Assembly: GCA_018883125.1 (NCBI GenBank)
Contig: VEQR01000008.1
Coordinates: 1-57,913, forward strand
Length of the DNA: 57,913 nucleotides
Source: Candidatus Kapaibacterium sp.
GTDB lineage: Bacteria > Bacteroidota > Ignavibacteria > Kapaibacteriales > Kapaibacteriaceae
Direction: 5' to 3'
The translations under genes were made by a program, and so were the position numbers. Under the pieces are notes generated by a model that was not told the DNA's origin, did no database searches, and worked only from the letters and a program-made list of their open reading frames with translations. Numbering within the stretch: the stretch's first letter is position 1; the number at the start of each line of letters is the position of its first letter. Positions 9,240 to 18,417 of the stretch are shown here, piece after piece.

Positions 9240-9782
9240 ATGAGTACGAAACCCGTTGGCGTCATCGGAGAGATCACGGATGTGAATCTCACCATGAAGG
9301 TCGCCGAAAAGCTGCGCGATGCAGGTTTTCGCAACTGGGACATTCACACCCCGTATCCTGTTCACGGTCTCGACAAGGCCATGGGAATCAAGCGGTCCAT
9401 ACTTACGTACATCTCCTTTGCCGGTCTGCTTGGGGGCATCTCTACGGCACTTGGTCTGCAGTTTTGGACAGGTGCCGTTGATTACAAGCTCAACATTGGT
9501 GGCAAGGGCTTCTTTGACTGGCAGTTCTCGATTCCGATCGATTTCGAATTGTCAATTTTGGGCACGGCCATCTTCACCGTTGTGGGCCTTTTCCACCTTT
9601 GCCGCATTCCAACGTGGTATAACAAGTACCAAGACGACGAGTCATTCAAGAAGGCCACAGACGATGTGTTCGTTGTGACGATCGATGCCGATGATGATCG
9701 TTTCTCGGCAACGGAAACCGCGTCACTGCTTTCGAACCTTGGTGTTGGAAATGTGCACCTTGTGCACGCGTCGGCCAACTGA
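9240..9782 (+). CDS. actD: Alternative complex III subunit D (DUF3341)
   Basis: The 180-residue protein matches the DUF3341 family, a peripheral/membrane-hairpin subunit of alternative complex III. It has an N-terminal soluble domain beginning with a VGVIGEI strand and a YPVHGLDKAMG motif typical of ActD. Two predicted helices follow at about 57-78 and 99-123, then a C-terminal soluble segment. A GAAGG ribosome site lies nine bases before the ATG. Its exact role is structural or in proton movement, known only from homologues. It is flanked by actC and actE. Confidence 0.92.
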   Translation: MSTKPVGVIGEITDVNLTMKVAEKLRDAGFRNWDIHTPYPVHGLDKAMGIKRSILTYISFAGLLGGISTALGLQFWTGAVDYKLNIGGKGFFDWQFSIPIDFELSILGTAIFTVVGLFHLCRIPTWYNKYQDDESFKKATDDVFVVTIDADDDRFSATETASLLSNLGVGNVHLVHASAN

Positions 9783-9807
9783 TGTTGCATTTCACGACTA
9801 CACACGT

Positions 9808-10428
9808 ATGAAACTTTCGTTCTCAAAACTCGTGCAAATCGCCGCCGTTCTCGGACTCGTGGTGCTTGCCGTGATGCTCTTTTCCGGAAACATGACGTGG
9901 TTCTCTACGGAGCCCCCTGTCGAAATCCAGCCGAATCTGGACCATCAGTTCCGGGCCATCCCACAATCGCCGAACACGTTCTTTGCCGATGGCAAGAGCC
10001 TGCGCGAGCCGGTTGAAGGCTCAATTGCTCGGGGTGCACAGCCATACGCGCTCGGACAGGGTGACATCGATGCAGCCGAAACGGCAAATGTTGATCCGAA
10101 CCTGCCCAACACGGAGTTTGTTTTGGCTCGTGGACAAAACCGGTTCAACACATTCTGCTCTCCATGTCACTACTACAACGGTCAGAGCGAAAACTCTGCC
10201 GTGTCGAAAAAGGGCTGGGCAGGGATACCAAATCTGACGCGTCCGGAGACGGCTGCGCTGTCCAACGCTAGGATTTTCCACATTATCAGTGCTGGACAGA
10301 ATCTGATGCCGAGCTATGCTGACAAGATCGACCCGATCGATCGTTGGGCTATCATTCGCTACCTGCGATCGCTTCAAGGCGTCGAGGGTGTTGCAAGTAA
10401 ACCCGTCGCATCGACGGCCACGAACTGA
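9808..10428 (+). CDS. actE: Alternative complex III subunit E, monoheme cytochrome c
   Basis: A 206-residue membrane-anchored cytochrome c that passes electrons from complex III. One N-terminal helix (about 9-27) contains no lipobox cysteine, so it is read as a transmembrane anchor rather than a lipoprotein. The single heme site CSPCH is at 117-121 and the likely axial Met167 is in NLMPSYAD. The frame is open for 41 codons upstream, inside actD, but the ATG at 9808 begins a normal anchor sequence. No clear Shine-Dalgarno is visible. It is flanked by actD and actF. Confidence 0.93.
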   Translation: MKLSFSKLVQIAAVLGLVVLAVMLFSGNMTWFSTEPPVEIQPNLDHQFRAIPQSPNTFFADGKSLREPVEGSIARGAQPYALGQGDIDAAETANVDPNLPNTEFVLARGQNRFNTFCSPCHYYNGQSENSAVSKKGWAGIPNLTRPETAALSNARIFHIISAGQNLMPSYADKIDPIDRWAIIRYLRSLQGVEGVASKPVASTATN

Positions 10429-10447
10429 GGAAGGGGAGTACACACAC

Positions 10448-11686
10448 ATGAGTAACGTCCAATTGGGGTCAACCCCGTTCGTTGGAAAGATGAATCAGAT
10501 CGGCATGGCGCTTGCCGGCATCGGTGCGCTGGGTCTTGCCGGCGTGTACGCAATGGGCGGGCCTGAGCGCTTTTTCGCCGACTACCTCCTTGGCTTCTGG
10601 TACTTCGGTGGTATCAGCGTCACAATGCTCTTCTTCTCGGCTCTGCAGTATCTGGCACGTGCTGGATGGAGTGCCTCGATTCGTCGCATTGCTGAGAACT
10701 ATACGGGGATGGTTCCGTTCCTGCTCGTGGCAATGCTCCCGATCATCGCTAATGTCTTCATGGGTCATCATTCGATCTATGAATGGGCTCACTTTGACGA
10801 AGGCGTGAGTGTGCTCCAATCCGACGCGATTCTTAAGAAGAAGGCAGCCTACTTCAATCAGGGCATGTTCACGTTTGACTTCTTTGTCATTCGCCTTGTG
10901 ATGTACTGTGCACTCTGGTTTGTTATGCGTCGGTTTATCGTCGGTAACTCGCTTAAGCAGGACACAATGCCGGGTGACCTTACACCGACGCGTGCAAATT
11001 GGAAGCGCTCAGCCCCGTTTGTTCTCTTGTATGCAGTTACTATCACGTTCGCTGCATTCGACCTTCTGATGACGCTCGAGCCGCACTGGTTCTCGACGAT
11101 CTGGGGTGTGTATGCATTCGCTGGTCACTTCGTGGCATCTCTGTCGATCATTGCCATGACGATGGTTGTCCTGCGCAACAATGGCTATCTCAGCGGATAC
11201 ATCCGTGACGAGCACTACCATGACATTGGTAAGCTGATGTTTGCCTTCTCGGTGTTCTGGACATACATCGCCTTCTCGCAATACTTCATCATCTGGTATG
11301 CGAATCTGCCTGAGGAAACAGTGTACTTCTCGAACCGCATGACCCATGGGTGGGAGTATGTCGGCTACGCGCTGGTCCTGTCGCACTTCGTGGTCCCGTT
11401 CATGCTCCTGCTCCGCCAGGATGTAAAGCGCAAGTCGAAGATGCTTGTGGCGGCCGGAATCGTCATCCTCGTGTCGCACTTCATTGACATCACGTGGATT
11501 GTTATGCCTGCTGTTGGGCACCACATTCTGAAATCAGAAACCATCACGCTTGGTTGGCAGGAGTTAACAGGTTGGCTGTTCTTTGCAGGACTGTTCCTGC
11601 TGATGGCTGCGCGTCAGTTCAAGGCCAATAATAGCGTCGCCATTAACGATCCGCTCATTGGCGAGTCGTTCGAATACCACGCCTAA
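10448..11686 (+). CDS. actF: Alternative complex III subunit F, second NrfD-like membrane subunit
   Basis: ActF is the second large integral subunit. The 412-residue protein shows about ten predicted helices and charged or histidine residues inside helices (MGHHSIYEW, EPHWFSTIWGVYAF, VGHHIL), in line with a role in proton transfer. The start at 10448 is preceded by GAGGAAGGGGA; the frame is open further upstream but only through the end of actE. It closes the act operon, since a strong terminator follows 25 bases after the stop. Confidence 0.94.
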   Translation: MSNVQLGSTPFVGKMNQIGMALAGIGALGLAGVYAMGGPERFFADYLLGFWYFGGISVTMLFFSALQYLARAGWSASIRRIAENYTGMVPFLLVAMLPIIANVFMGHHSIYEWAHFDEGVSVLQSDAILKKKAAYFNQGMFTFDFFVIRLVMYCALWFVMRRFIVGNSLKQDTMPGDLTPTRANWKRSAPFVLLYAVTITFAAFDLLMTLEPHWFSTIWGVYAFAGHFVASLSIIAMTMVVLRNNGYLSGYIRDEHYHDIGKLMFAFSVFWTYIAFSQYFIIWYANLPEETVYFSNRMTHGWEYVGYALVLSHFVVPFMLLLRQDVKRKSKMLVAAGIVILVSHFIDITWIVMPAVGHHILKSETITLGWQELTGWLFFAGLFLLMAARQFKANNSVAINDPLIGESFEYHA

Positions 11687-11710
11687 AAGGCCCCTTCACA
11701 GCTCCTTCAG

Positions 11711-11746
11711 CGGCCTCGATATCTCTCGGTATCGAGGCCGTTTTCG
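11711..11746 (+). terminator. Rho-independent terminator after actF
   Basis: A perfect 11-bp stem, CGGCCTCGATA (11711-11721) with TATCGAGGCCG (11730-11740), has an 8-base loop and is followed by TTTTCG. It ends the act operon and sits just upstream of the lpdA promoter. Confidence 0.9.
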
Positions 11747-11762
11747 TTGAGGGGAAACTCCG

Positions 11763-11770
11763 TAACTTTG
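11763..11770 (+). promoter_or_regulatory. -7 element upstream of lpdA
   Basis: TAACTTTG matches the Bacteroidota TAnnTTTG -7 consensus. It lies 46 bases before the lpdA ATG and directly after the act terminator, whose T-run occupies the -33 region. No exact TTG is seen at the N21 distance. Confidence 0.6.
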
Positions 11771-11816
11771 CCGCGCAATTCACCACCATGTATCATCGAA
11801 TCAGCGCCATTCCATC

Positions 11817-13220
11817 ATGAACACCCATACGTTCGACCTTGTTGTTATTGGTTCCGGCCCCGGCGGATATGTTGCCGCAATTCGAGCTGCTCAGCTCGGC
11901 CTGAAGGTCGCCTGCGTTGAGCGCGACCGTCTCGGCGGCGTCTGTCTCAATTGGGGATGTATCCCGTCAAAGTCCCTCCTGAAGAATGCTGAATACATGA
12001 ACTTCTTGAAGCATGCCGACGAGTACGGGTTCGGCGTGAAGAATCTTGAGGTGGACTTCACCAAGGTAATCTCCCGCTCGCGTGGCGTTGCCGACCGCAT
12101 GAGCGGTGGCGTTGCCTTCCTGTTTAAGAAGAATAAGATCACGCAGATCAAGGGATGGGGGTCGATCAAGTCGAATACAACTGTCGAGGTCAAGGATGAC
12201 AAGGGGGCGGTAACAGATCTCGTCACCGCCAAGACGATCATGGTGGCCACCGGTGCGCGCCCACGTACGATCCCGGGAATTGAAGTTGATCGCGAGTATG
12301 TGCTGACGTCGACCGAAGCAATGCTTCAGCAGAAGACGCCCACGTCGCTCATCGTCATGGGGGCCGGTGCAATCGGCATCGAGTTCGCATACTTTTATCA
12401 GTCCTTTGGCACAGCCGTCACGGTGATCGAAATGCAGGACCGCATTCTCCCCGTGGAAGACGATGATGTGTGCAAGGAGCTGCGCAAGACCTTCGAGCGC
12501 GACGGAATGAAGATCCTCACAGAAACCAAGGTGATGTCCGCCAAGAAGAAGGGTAAGGGCGTAGAGGTGATCATTGAGCGTAAGGACGGAACCAAGGAGA
12601 CACTCACGGCTGACCTTGCTCTGAATGCCATTGGCGTGCAGGGTAACATCGAGAACATCGGGCTCGAGAACGTCGGCATCACTGTAGAGCGCGGCTGGAT
12701 CAAGGTGGACAAGTTCCTCCGTACCAATGTCCCGAACATCTATGCTATTGGCGACGTAGCAGGAGCCCCGTGGCTGGCTCACAAGGCTTCTGCTGAGGGC
12801 GTGGTTGCCGCAGAACACATCGCCGGACATCACACCGATGGTGTTGACTACAACAATATCCCCGGATGTACCTATTGTCAGCCACAGGTTGCCAGCATTG
12901 GTCTCACGGAGAAGAAGGCCAAGGAAGCCGGGCACGACGTCAAGGTTGGCAAGTTCCCATTCACTGCCAACGGCAAGGCGCATGGCATCGGCAAGGCGCA
13001 GGGATTTGTGAAGCTTGTGTTTGATGCGAAGTATGGAGAACTTCTTGGTGCGCACATGATCGGTCCGGACGTCACGGAGATGATCGGCGAGCTCGGAATC
13101 GCGCGTGCACTCGGTGCAACGGGCCCAGCTATTTTCAAGACCGTCCACGCCCACCCAACGCTAAGCGAAGCGATCATGGAATCGGCTGCGCTGGCCTACG
13201 ATGAGTGTGTGAACCTGTAA
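11817..13220 (+). CDS. lpdA: Dihydrolipoamide dehydrogenase (E3)
   Basis: This flavoprotein reoxidises dihydrolipoyl groups of 2-oxoacid dehydrogenase complexes or the glycine cleavage system, reducing NAD+. The 467-residue length is normal. The N-terminal FAD-binding GSGPGGYVAA is followed by the redox disulfide GGVCLNWGC (Cys43, Cys48). The NAD-binding GAGAIGIEFA lies near residue 182 and the C-terminal His-bearing HAHPTLSEA near residue 444. It is followed four bases later by lipB, which attaches the octanoyl precursor of lipoate, so the pair forms a lipoyl-metabolism unit. An E1 component lies about 15 kb away (27782). Confidence 0.96.
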   Translation: MNTHTFDLVVIGSGPGGYVAAIRAAQLGLKVACVERDRLGGVCLNWGCIPSKSLLKNAEYMNFLKHADEYGFGVKNLEVDFTKVISRSRGVADRMSGGVAFLFKKNKITQIKGWGSIKSNTTVEVKDDKGAVTDLVTAKTIMVATGARPRTIPGIEVDREYVLTSTEAMLQQKTPTSLIVMGAGAIGIEFAYFYQSFGTAVTVIEMQDRILPVEDDDVCKELRKTFERDGMKILTETKVMSAKKKGKGVEVIIERKDGTKETLTADLALNAIGVQGNIENIGLENVGITVERGWIKVDKFLRTNVPNIYAIGDVAGAPWLAHKASAEGVVAAEHIAGHHTDGVDYNNIPGCTYCQPQVASIGLTEKKAKEAGHDVKVGKFPFTANGKAHGIGKAQGFVKLVFDAKYGELLGAHMIGPDVTEMIGELGIARALGATGPAIFKTVHAHPTLSEAIMESAALAYDECVNL

Positions 13221-13223
13221 GGT

Positions 13224-13859
13224 ATGCTCGTTCAGGATTGGGGAACAATTGAATTTCACGATGCATGGCGTCGGCAGCGAGAGCTTGTCGACGCCGTTTT
13301 GCATCAGGACCATCCAGATACGCTGGTGTTCTGTGAGCATCCAAGCGTCATCACGCTCGGCCGCACAACGCAGCAGGGGAGTGTGGTAACCCAGCGCGAT
13401 ATTCTCTCGCAACGGGGTGTCGATGTGATCGAGATCGACCGCGGAGGAGAAGCAACAGTGCACAACCCTGGTCAGATCGTTGGTTATCCGATCTTTCATC
13501 TGCAGCGCACCAAGCCCGATCTTCACTGGTTCCTGCGCACAGTAGAGCAGTCCGTCATTGATGCGCTGCAGAGTTTCGGTCTTGAATCGGGTCGTGTTGA
13601 AGGACTTACGGGTGTATGGATCGAGTCGCAGAGGAAGATCTGTGCGATCGGCATCCATTGTAGCCGCTGGGTGACCTCGCATGGCTTCGCATTAAATGTC
13701 AGCAACGACCTTGGATTGTTCAGTGATATCATACCATGTGGCATCACGGAGCGGGGCGTAACATCAATCCAGCGAGAACTGACATCGTGTCCAGGCCTTA
13801 ATGACGTGCGCGTTGAGCTTGCACAACACTTCAAGCGCAACTTTCAACAAACCACATAA
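13224..13859 (+). CDS. lipB: Octanoyl-ACP:protein octanoyltransferase
   Basis: LipB moves an octanoyl group from acyl carrier protein to lipoyl domains, the first step of lipoate assembly. The 211-residue protein contains the family signature RGGEATVHNPGQ. The catalytic pair is Lys138 in RKICAIGI and Cys172 in IIPCGI. It starts four bases after the lpdA stop and so is probably translated from the same mRNA. No lipA is seen in the window. Confidence 0.95.
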   Translation: MLVQDWGTIEFHDAWRRQRELVDAVLHQDHPDTLVFCEHPSVITLGRTTQQGSVVTQRDILSQRGVDVIEIDRGGEATVHNPGQIVGYPIFHLQRTKPDLHWFLRTVEQSVIDALQSFGLESGRVEGLTGVWIESQRKICAIGIHCSRWVTSHGFALNVSNDLGLFSDIIPCGITERGVTSIQRELTSCPGLNDVRVELAQHFKRNFQQTT

Positions 13860-14033
13860 ATGCATAAGCTTATGGATGTTATGGGGTTGTCCACACAAAC
13901 CCATGCATTAGCCCGATGGAATCGGCAGACTGACGATAAGGCACTACGAAAATATACGTATATGTGAATAAGTCTGGGGATAACTGTAAGTCGTTTGCTT
14001 GTAAGGGGCTTGCCGAAAACCTGAAAAAATGCA
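13860..14033. other. Intergenic region with DnaA-box-like 9-mers (possible origin or regulatory site)
   Basis: No gene is visible between lipB and tRNA-Gly. The stretch contains a 12-bp palindrome CATAAGCTTATG (13863-13874) and a near-perfect inverted repeat at 13881-13904 enclosing TTGTCCACA (13887-13895). It also has an AT-rich segment around 13948-13963. Two minus-strand boxes lie 12 bases apart: TTATTCACA at 13963-13971, a perfect TTATNCACA match, and TTATCCCCA at 13975-13983, one mismatch. Box clustering and the AT-rich patch resemble a bacterial origin. Genes run in the same direction on both sides, which argues against that. Confidence 0.35.
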
Positions 14034-14066
14034 TTTGACATAATCCGTTCCCCCCGTGTATGTTTG
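14034..14066 (+). promoter_or_regulatory. tRNA-Gly promoter
   Basis: TTTG (14034-14037), then a 21-base gap, then TATGTTTG (14059-14066). This is the full -33/-7 arrangement, and it repeats with the same spacing before rplS and before the YceD/rpmF genes. The tRNA begins 18 bases after the -7 element. Confidence 0.75.
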
Positions 14067-14084
14067 CAGTGTTGAAAATCGAAT

Positions 14085-14158
<74 letters not shown>

Positions 14159-14192
14159 GACGGCGCAAGTCGTCACTTCCTCTTTATGCTGC

Positions 14193-14238
14193 ATGCCTTG
14201 CCATCTCATTCCCCCCTGATGGCGAGGCATTTTTTTTG
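14193..14238 (+). terminator. Rho-independent terminator after tRNA-Gly
   Basis: A 13-bp stem, ATGCCTTGCCATC (14193-14205) with GATGGCGAGGCAT (14218-14230), contains one G-T wobble and a 12-base C-rich loop. A run of T bases follows (14230-14237). Confidence 0.9.
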
Positions 14239-14383
14239 TTACATGGTGAAGACTGCTACCCCTTTTTTATACCGTAGATTCCATGTGAATCGGACACTAG
14301 GGACCAAGGAGTATGCGTCACTATCTGGGCCTTTGAGCAGGCTGCTCGTGACGAACCATCACACCTACTAACGTTTGATAACG

Positions 14384-17300
14384 ATGAAGCAAAACGTGCC
14401 ATTGAGAGGTCATGTACAACACCCGAAATCGGCCCTGATCCTATTCGTGGTTTGTTGGACTGTTAGTCTACTTTGTTTCTCTTTCAGTGCATCGGCAGCA
14501 ACGGATGAGTCTGTCCAGGTCATTCGATCCACGTCTACCGAGCTTGTGGTGCGAATCAGCAATCGGATGGGCCTTGACACGCTAGTGTCTGGTGGCAGGA
14601 GATATCTGCGTCCACAAACCAATGGTGCCCGTATGATGGTCGAATCGGGCCGCCGATTGTACGTTCGATCATTTGACGTCATCGTACCTGATCGCAATGC
14701 GTTTATTCTTGAGGGAGCTCAATACGCATCGACCGATGTTTCTCTTGATTGCTCCCTGATGGAGAACATCGCCTATGACACACCGAACACCGCTTGCTCT
14801 CAGCGTGTATGTCTGACCTACGATGGAATTGCCGGAAACCGGCATATCGCCCGGCTCGACGTTGTTGTGGCCCAACAAGAGTTTTGTGCGGCGGTTTCGA
14901 TTCTCACTGATGTCACCGTACGTATTCGTTTTGCCGACAAGGGGTTTGCGCCGCATCTAGCGGAGCAATTCCCTTCGCCTCTGCGAGTCCTGAATCCCGA
15001 GGCACCGTGGTACGTCCAGCGTGAGTCATTTGGTCGTGTGCCATCCAAGACTTCAGTGGAGGATGTCCAGGCCGAGACTCCAATGACGTTCTACCGATTC
15101 ACGATCTCGCGCGAAGGCATCTATCGCATCACTGCCGACCAGTTGAAAGGGGCGGGCATTGCGACTGACGCGGACGCTGCTGGTAGCATCAAGGTGTTTG
15201 GAGGTGGTGGACTCGAGCTTTCCGAGAGAGTAGAAGCTGCACTCAGCAACCAGCTTCGGGAACAACCCATAATCGTCGAAACCAATCCCGATGGGTCGAT
15301 CCGAGAGATCATCTTCTATGCCACCGGAACAACTGGCTGGAGGAACACTGGCGATTCAATACGTCATTACATCAACCATTACGCTACGGAGTCGGGATAC
15401 TATTTGGCAGTTGGAGGGGGCCCCGGCGAGCGAGCGAAGGTTCGAGGATCGTCGAAGCTGGAGCCTACTATTCGCCCGACGCTGACAACCGGACGTGTGT
15501 TCATTGAAGATGAGATCGTCAATCCATTCTCCATGGGGTCTGGACGTCGGTGGCTTGGACGCTCCATCGAGAATCGATCTTCGGTATCCATTACCACACC
15601 ACTGCCCGGGATTGTTCCAACCGGAACGGTCCAGTATCGCTTCGTTGTTGGACATCGCGGCAACCTCTCGGGTACGGTTACGCTCTCAGAATCGGGAACA
15701 ACGGTAGGTCAGGTAAGTCTGCCTGATGTGCCTGAATACATGGACGCCTATACGTCGATCGGATGGGGAAGTATCGCAGCATCGCGCATTCCATCTGACG
15801 GACGGAGCGTTCTGCGGTTAGCCTATTCATCGTCCGACAACGGTTCCACCGGAGTCATCGACTGGTTAGAGATCCATTACCCGCAGAGTCTCGACGCGCA
15901 AGCCAACTCCTACACCTTCTGGTCACTTCCTGGTGATGGCGGTACACAAGAGTATTCGATCAATGGGTTTTCGGGCGGCGTCTATGGATTTGAAGTCACC
16001 GATCCGTCGCGCCCGGCTCTTGTTGCAAACATAGCCTCTGTGGGTGGCATGTTTGTTTTGCGTGAACAGATCGGGAAGGGTTCCTTGCGTCGGTATTTCA
16101 TCAGTGGAAATCTTCAAAGTGTTGGTTCACTCTCGCGGGTGGCTATGCCTGACATTCTTGCTCCTGAACGCGAGGCAAACGTTATCGTGATCACTCATCC
16201 TGATCTTCTGGCCTCAGCGCGGGAGTTTGCCACGTATCGCCAAAGCCAGGGACGGTTCACGGTAAGTGTGACCACGACCGAAGAGATCTATGCGCGCTAT
16301 TCCTATGGGATGTTGGATCCGACCGCCATCCGCGACTACATCGCTCAGGCCTACGCCAAGTGGCGAAATACCCTCACGCACGTGGTACTCTGGGGAGATG
16401 GACACTTTGACTATAAGAATTTGTCGACGCAGCAGAAGAACTATATCATTCCGTACGAGAGTCTTGATCCGGATAACGCATCGATAGGACTTGCCACGTA
16501 TACCACTGATGACTTTTACGCTCGTATCAGCGGGGAAGACCGTCGGCCGGATATTGCGATTGGTCGCGTACCGGCTCGCAGTGACGCTGATGCACGGGCA
16601 TACATCAGCAAGGTCCGCGCCTATGAGAGCAGTGCATCCCGCGATGACTGGCGTACACGGATAACGTTGGTTGCCGATGATGGGACGAAGGAGAACAACC
16701 TTACCGACGGATCAACACATCTTGATCAGAATGAGGCGCTTGCCAAATTCGTTGTGCCGAAGGAGTTCCAGCAGAAGAAGATCTATATGGTCGAGTATCC
16801 GACCGAAAATGTTGCACGAGGACGTCGCAAACCCGCAGTGACGCAGGAGCTTCTCTCGACGATCAACACGAGTGGCTCGCTCCTGTTGAACTACATCGGA
16901 CACGGTAACCCTCGCGTGTGGGCACACGAGCAGATCTTTGTGCGAGAGACAACACCGGGCGATATGCTGAACGTGTCTAAGCCATTCTTCCTTACCGCGG
17001 CTACGTGTGACTTCGCTCGCTATGATATGACCGATCTGCAGTCGGGAGCCGAAGAATTGCTCCTGAAGGCAGACGGTGGAGCGATCGGTGTGTTCTCTGC
17101 GGCGCGAGTGGTGTTCTCCTCGGACAATGCTCGTTTGAACAACGAGTTCTACGGGGATCTTTTCACTCGCCTTGCCGATGGAACATATCCCACCGTGGGA
17201 CAGACCATGTATCGCGTCAAGCAGATATTCAACAACACAAACGATGAGAAGTTTTTGATCCTAGGTGATCCGACGATGAAATTGCTGGTGCCGGATCATC

Positions 17301-18379
17301 ATGTTCGATTTACAACACTGAACGGTCGAGACATTGATTCCGATACCACCCCAATTACGGTTGAAGCACTCAGCACGGTTAATCTCTCAGGTATTATCAC
17401 ATCACCAAACGATTCCGTTTCCGATGTGTCATTCAATGGATACGTAACGATCTCGTTAACGGATGCAGCAAGAACTGTAACTGTTTATGACAATGATGCG
17501 AGTAACTCCAAGAACGTCTTCTTGCGTCCCGGTGCAGCGCTCGTCAAAGGATCATTCAAGGTTGTCAAGGGGCGGTTCACTGCCACTTTTGTTGTTCCCA
17601 AGGACATTTCATTTTCTCAAAATCTTGCCGCCCTCTACGGGTACGCAGCGTCTGACGATAAGCGCTTTGCCATGGGCGTTACTCGACGAGTTGTTGTCGA
17701 TGGCGTTTCCGACGTTCAAGATCCGGAAACAGATGGTCCAGACCTGCAGGTGTATCTCGACTCACGGAAGTTCCTCCCCGGCGGGATCGTTCGGAAGAAC
17801 CCTGTACTGATCATTGACCTGTCTGATGCAACAGGTATTAATACCACAGGACTTGGAATTGGACACGATATCACGGCGCAGTTCAACAACTCCAACGATG
17901 TTGACATTCTCACGCCGTCCTTCACAACATCTCTCGATAATCCCCGGGCAGGTACTGCGCAGAAGCAGATCTTCGGTCTCGGTGCCGGTATGCACACGGT
18001 AACCGTTCGCGGGTGGGATGTCTACAACAACATGTCGCAGAAGAGCACGATGTTCCGAATTCCCGAGGATAATGGGTCGATTGTTGGCGAAGGCTTGTAC
18101 AATTTTCCGAACCCTTTCTCGACTTCTACCACTATCCGCTTCACGCATGCGAGCCAACGACCGTTTACGGCAACTGTTTCGATCTACGACATTAGCGGTG
18201 CCCGTCTGATCGAGCGTCCAATGCAGATCATCGACATGCAAACGGCAGATGTGGTATGGGACGGACTCGATGAATTGGGAGATGCTGCTCAGTCAGGTAT
18301 CTATCAGGTGGTAGTGCAGCTGAAAGATGCCGATGGTTCCGTCTCGCATGTAAGTGGTAAAGTAACCCTCATTCGCTAA
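14384..18379 (+). CDS. porU: Type IX secretion system sortase PorU (C25 gingipain-like peptidase)
   Basis: PorU is the outer-membrane sortase that removes C-terminal signals of type IX cargo and attaches cargo to surface lipopolysaccharide. The 1331-residue protein has a signal peptide (to about residue 42, ending SASAA). A long beta-rich N-terminal region follows, then a C25 peptidase domain with the catalytic dyad His840 (YIGHGNPRVW) and Cys875 (TAATCDFARYD). The last ~80 residues form a type A sorting-like domain (FPNPFS, GIYQVVV, ending SGKVTLIR). The ATG at 14384 is preferred to a TTG nine bases earlier. porV follows 38 bases after the stop, the usual partner. No other type IX core gene is in the window. 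Confidence 0.93.
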   Translation: MKQNVPLRGHVQHPKSALILFVVCWTVSLLCFSFSASAATDESVQVIRSTSTELVVRISNRMGLDTLVSGGRRYLRPQTNGARMMVESGRRLYVRSFDVIVPDRNAFILEGAQYASTDVSLDCSLMENIAYDTPNTACSQRVCLTYDGIAGNRHIARLDVVVAQQEFCAAVSILTDVTVRIRFADKGFAPHLAEQFPSPLRVLNPEAPWYVQRESFGRVPSKTSVEDVQAETPMTFYRFTISREGIYRITADQLKGAGIATDADAAGSIKVFGGGGLELSERVEAALSNQLREQPIIVETNPDGSIREIIFYATGTTGWRNTGDSIRHYINHYATESGYYLAVGGGPGERAKVRGSSKLEPTIRPTLTTGRVFIEDEIVNPFSMGSGRRWLGRSIENRSSVSITTPLPGIVPTGTVQYRFVVGHRGNLSGTVTLSESGTTVGQVSLPDVPEYMDAYTSIGWGSIAASRIPSDGRSVLRLAYSSSDNGSTGVIDWLEIHYPQSLDAQANSYTFWSLPGDGGTQEYSINGFSGGVYGFEVTDPSRPALVANIASVGGMFVLREQIGKGSLRRYFISGNLQSVGSLSRVAMPDILAPEREANVIVITHPDLLASAREFATYRQSQGRFTVSVTTTEEIYARYSYGMLDPTAIRDYIAQAYAKWRNTLTHVVLWGDGHFDYKNLSTQQKNYIIPYESLDPDNASIGLATYTTDDFYARISGEDRRPDIAIGRVPARSDADARAYISKVRAYESSASRDDWRTRITLVADDGTKENNLTDGSTHLDQNEALAKFVVPKEFQQKKIYMVEYPTENVARGRRKPAVTQELLSTINTSGSLLLNYIGHGNPRVWAHEQIFVRETTPGDMLNVSKPFFLTAATCDFARYDMTDLQSGAEELLLKADGGAIGVFSAARVVFSSDNARLNNEFYGDLFTRLADGTYPTVGQTMYRVKQIFNNTNDEKFLILGDPTMKLLVPDHHVRFTTLNGRDIDSDTTPITVEALSTVNLSGIITSPNDSVSDVSFNGYVTISLTDAARTVTVYDNDASNSKNVFLRPGAALVKGSFKVVKGRFTATFVVPKDISFSQNLAALYGYAASDDKRFAMGVTRRVVVDGVSDVQDPETDGPDLQVYLDSRKFLPGGIVRKNPVLIIDLSDATGINTTGLGIGHDITAQFNNSNDVDILTPSFTTSLDNPRAGTAQKQIFGLGAGMHTVTVRGWDVYNNMSQKSTMFRIPEDNGSIVGEGLYNFPNPFSTSTTIRFTHASQRPFTATVSIYDISGARLIERPMQIIDMQTADVVWDGLDELGDAAQSGIYQVVVQLKDADGSVSHVSGKVTLIR

Positions 18380-18384
18380 CTTTG
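18377..18384 (+). promoter_or_regulatory. -7 element upstream of porV
   Basis: TAACTTTG overlaps the porU stop codon and lies 33 bases before the porV ATG, so porV may be expressed separately from porU. A TATAAT-like sequence at 18402-18407 is also present and could be coincidental. Confidence 0.45.
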
Positions 18385-18417
18385 CCCCCTGTCAATGTGG
18401 GTATAATGGAGTTTTAC

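Noticed and set aside
11967-13154. Long 395-residue minus-strand frame opposite lpdA
   Set aside because: It is antisense to a clear lpdA gene and shows no family features, so it is a codon-use shadow.
18402-18407. TATAAT as a sigma-70 -10 box for porV
   Set aside because: No -35 at a suitable distance, it overlaps the ribosome site area, and the other promoters here use TAnnTTTG.
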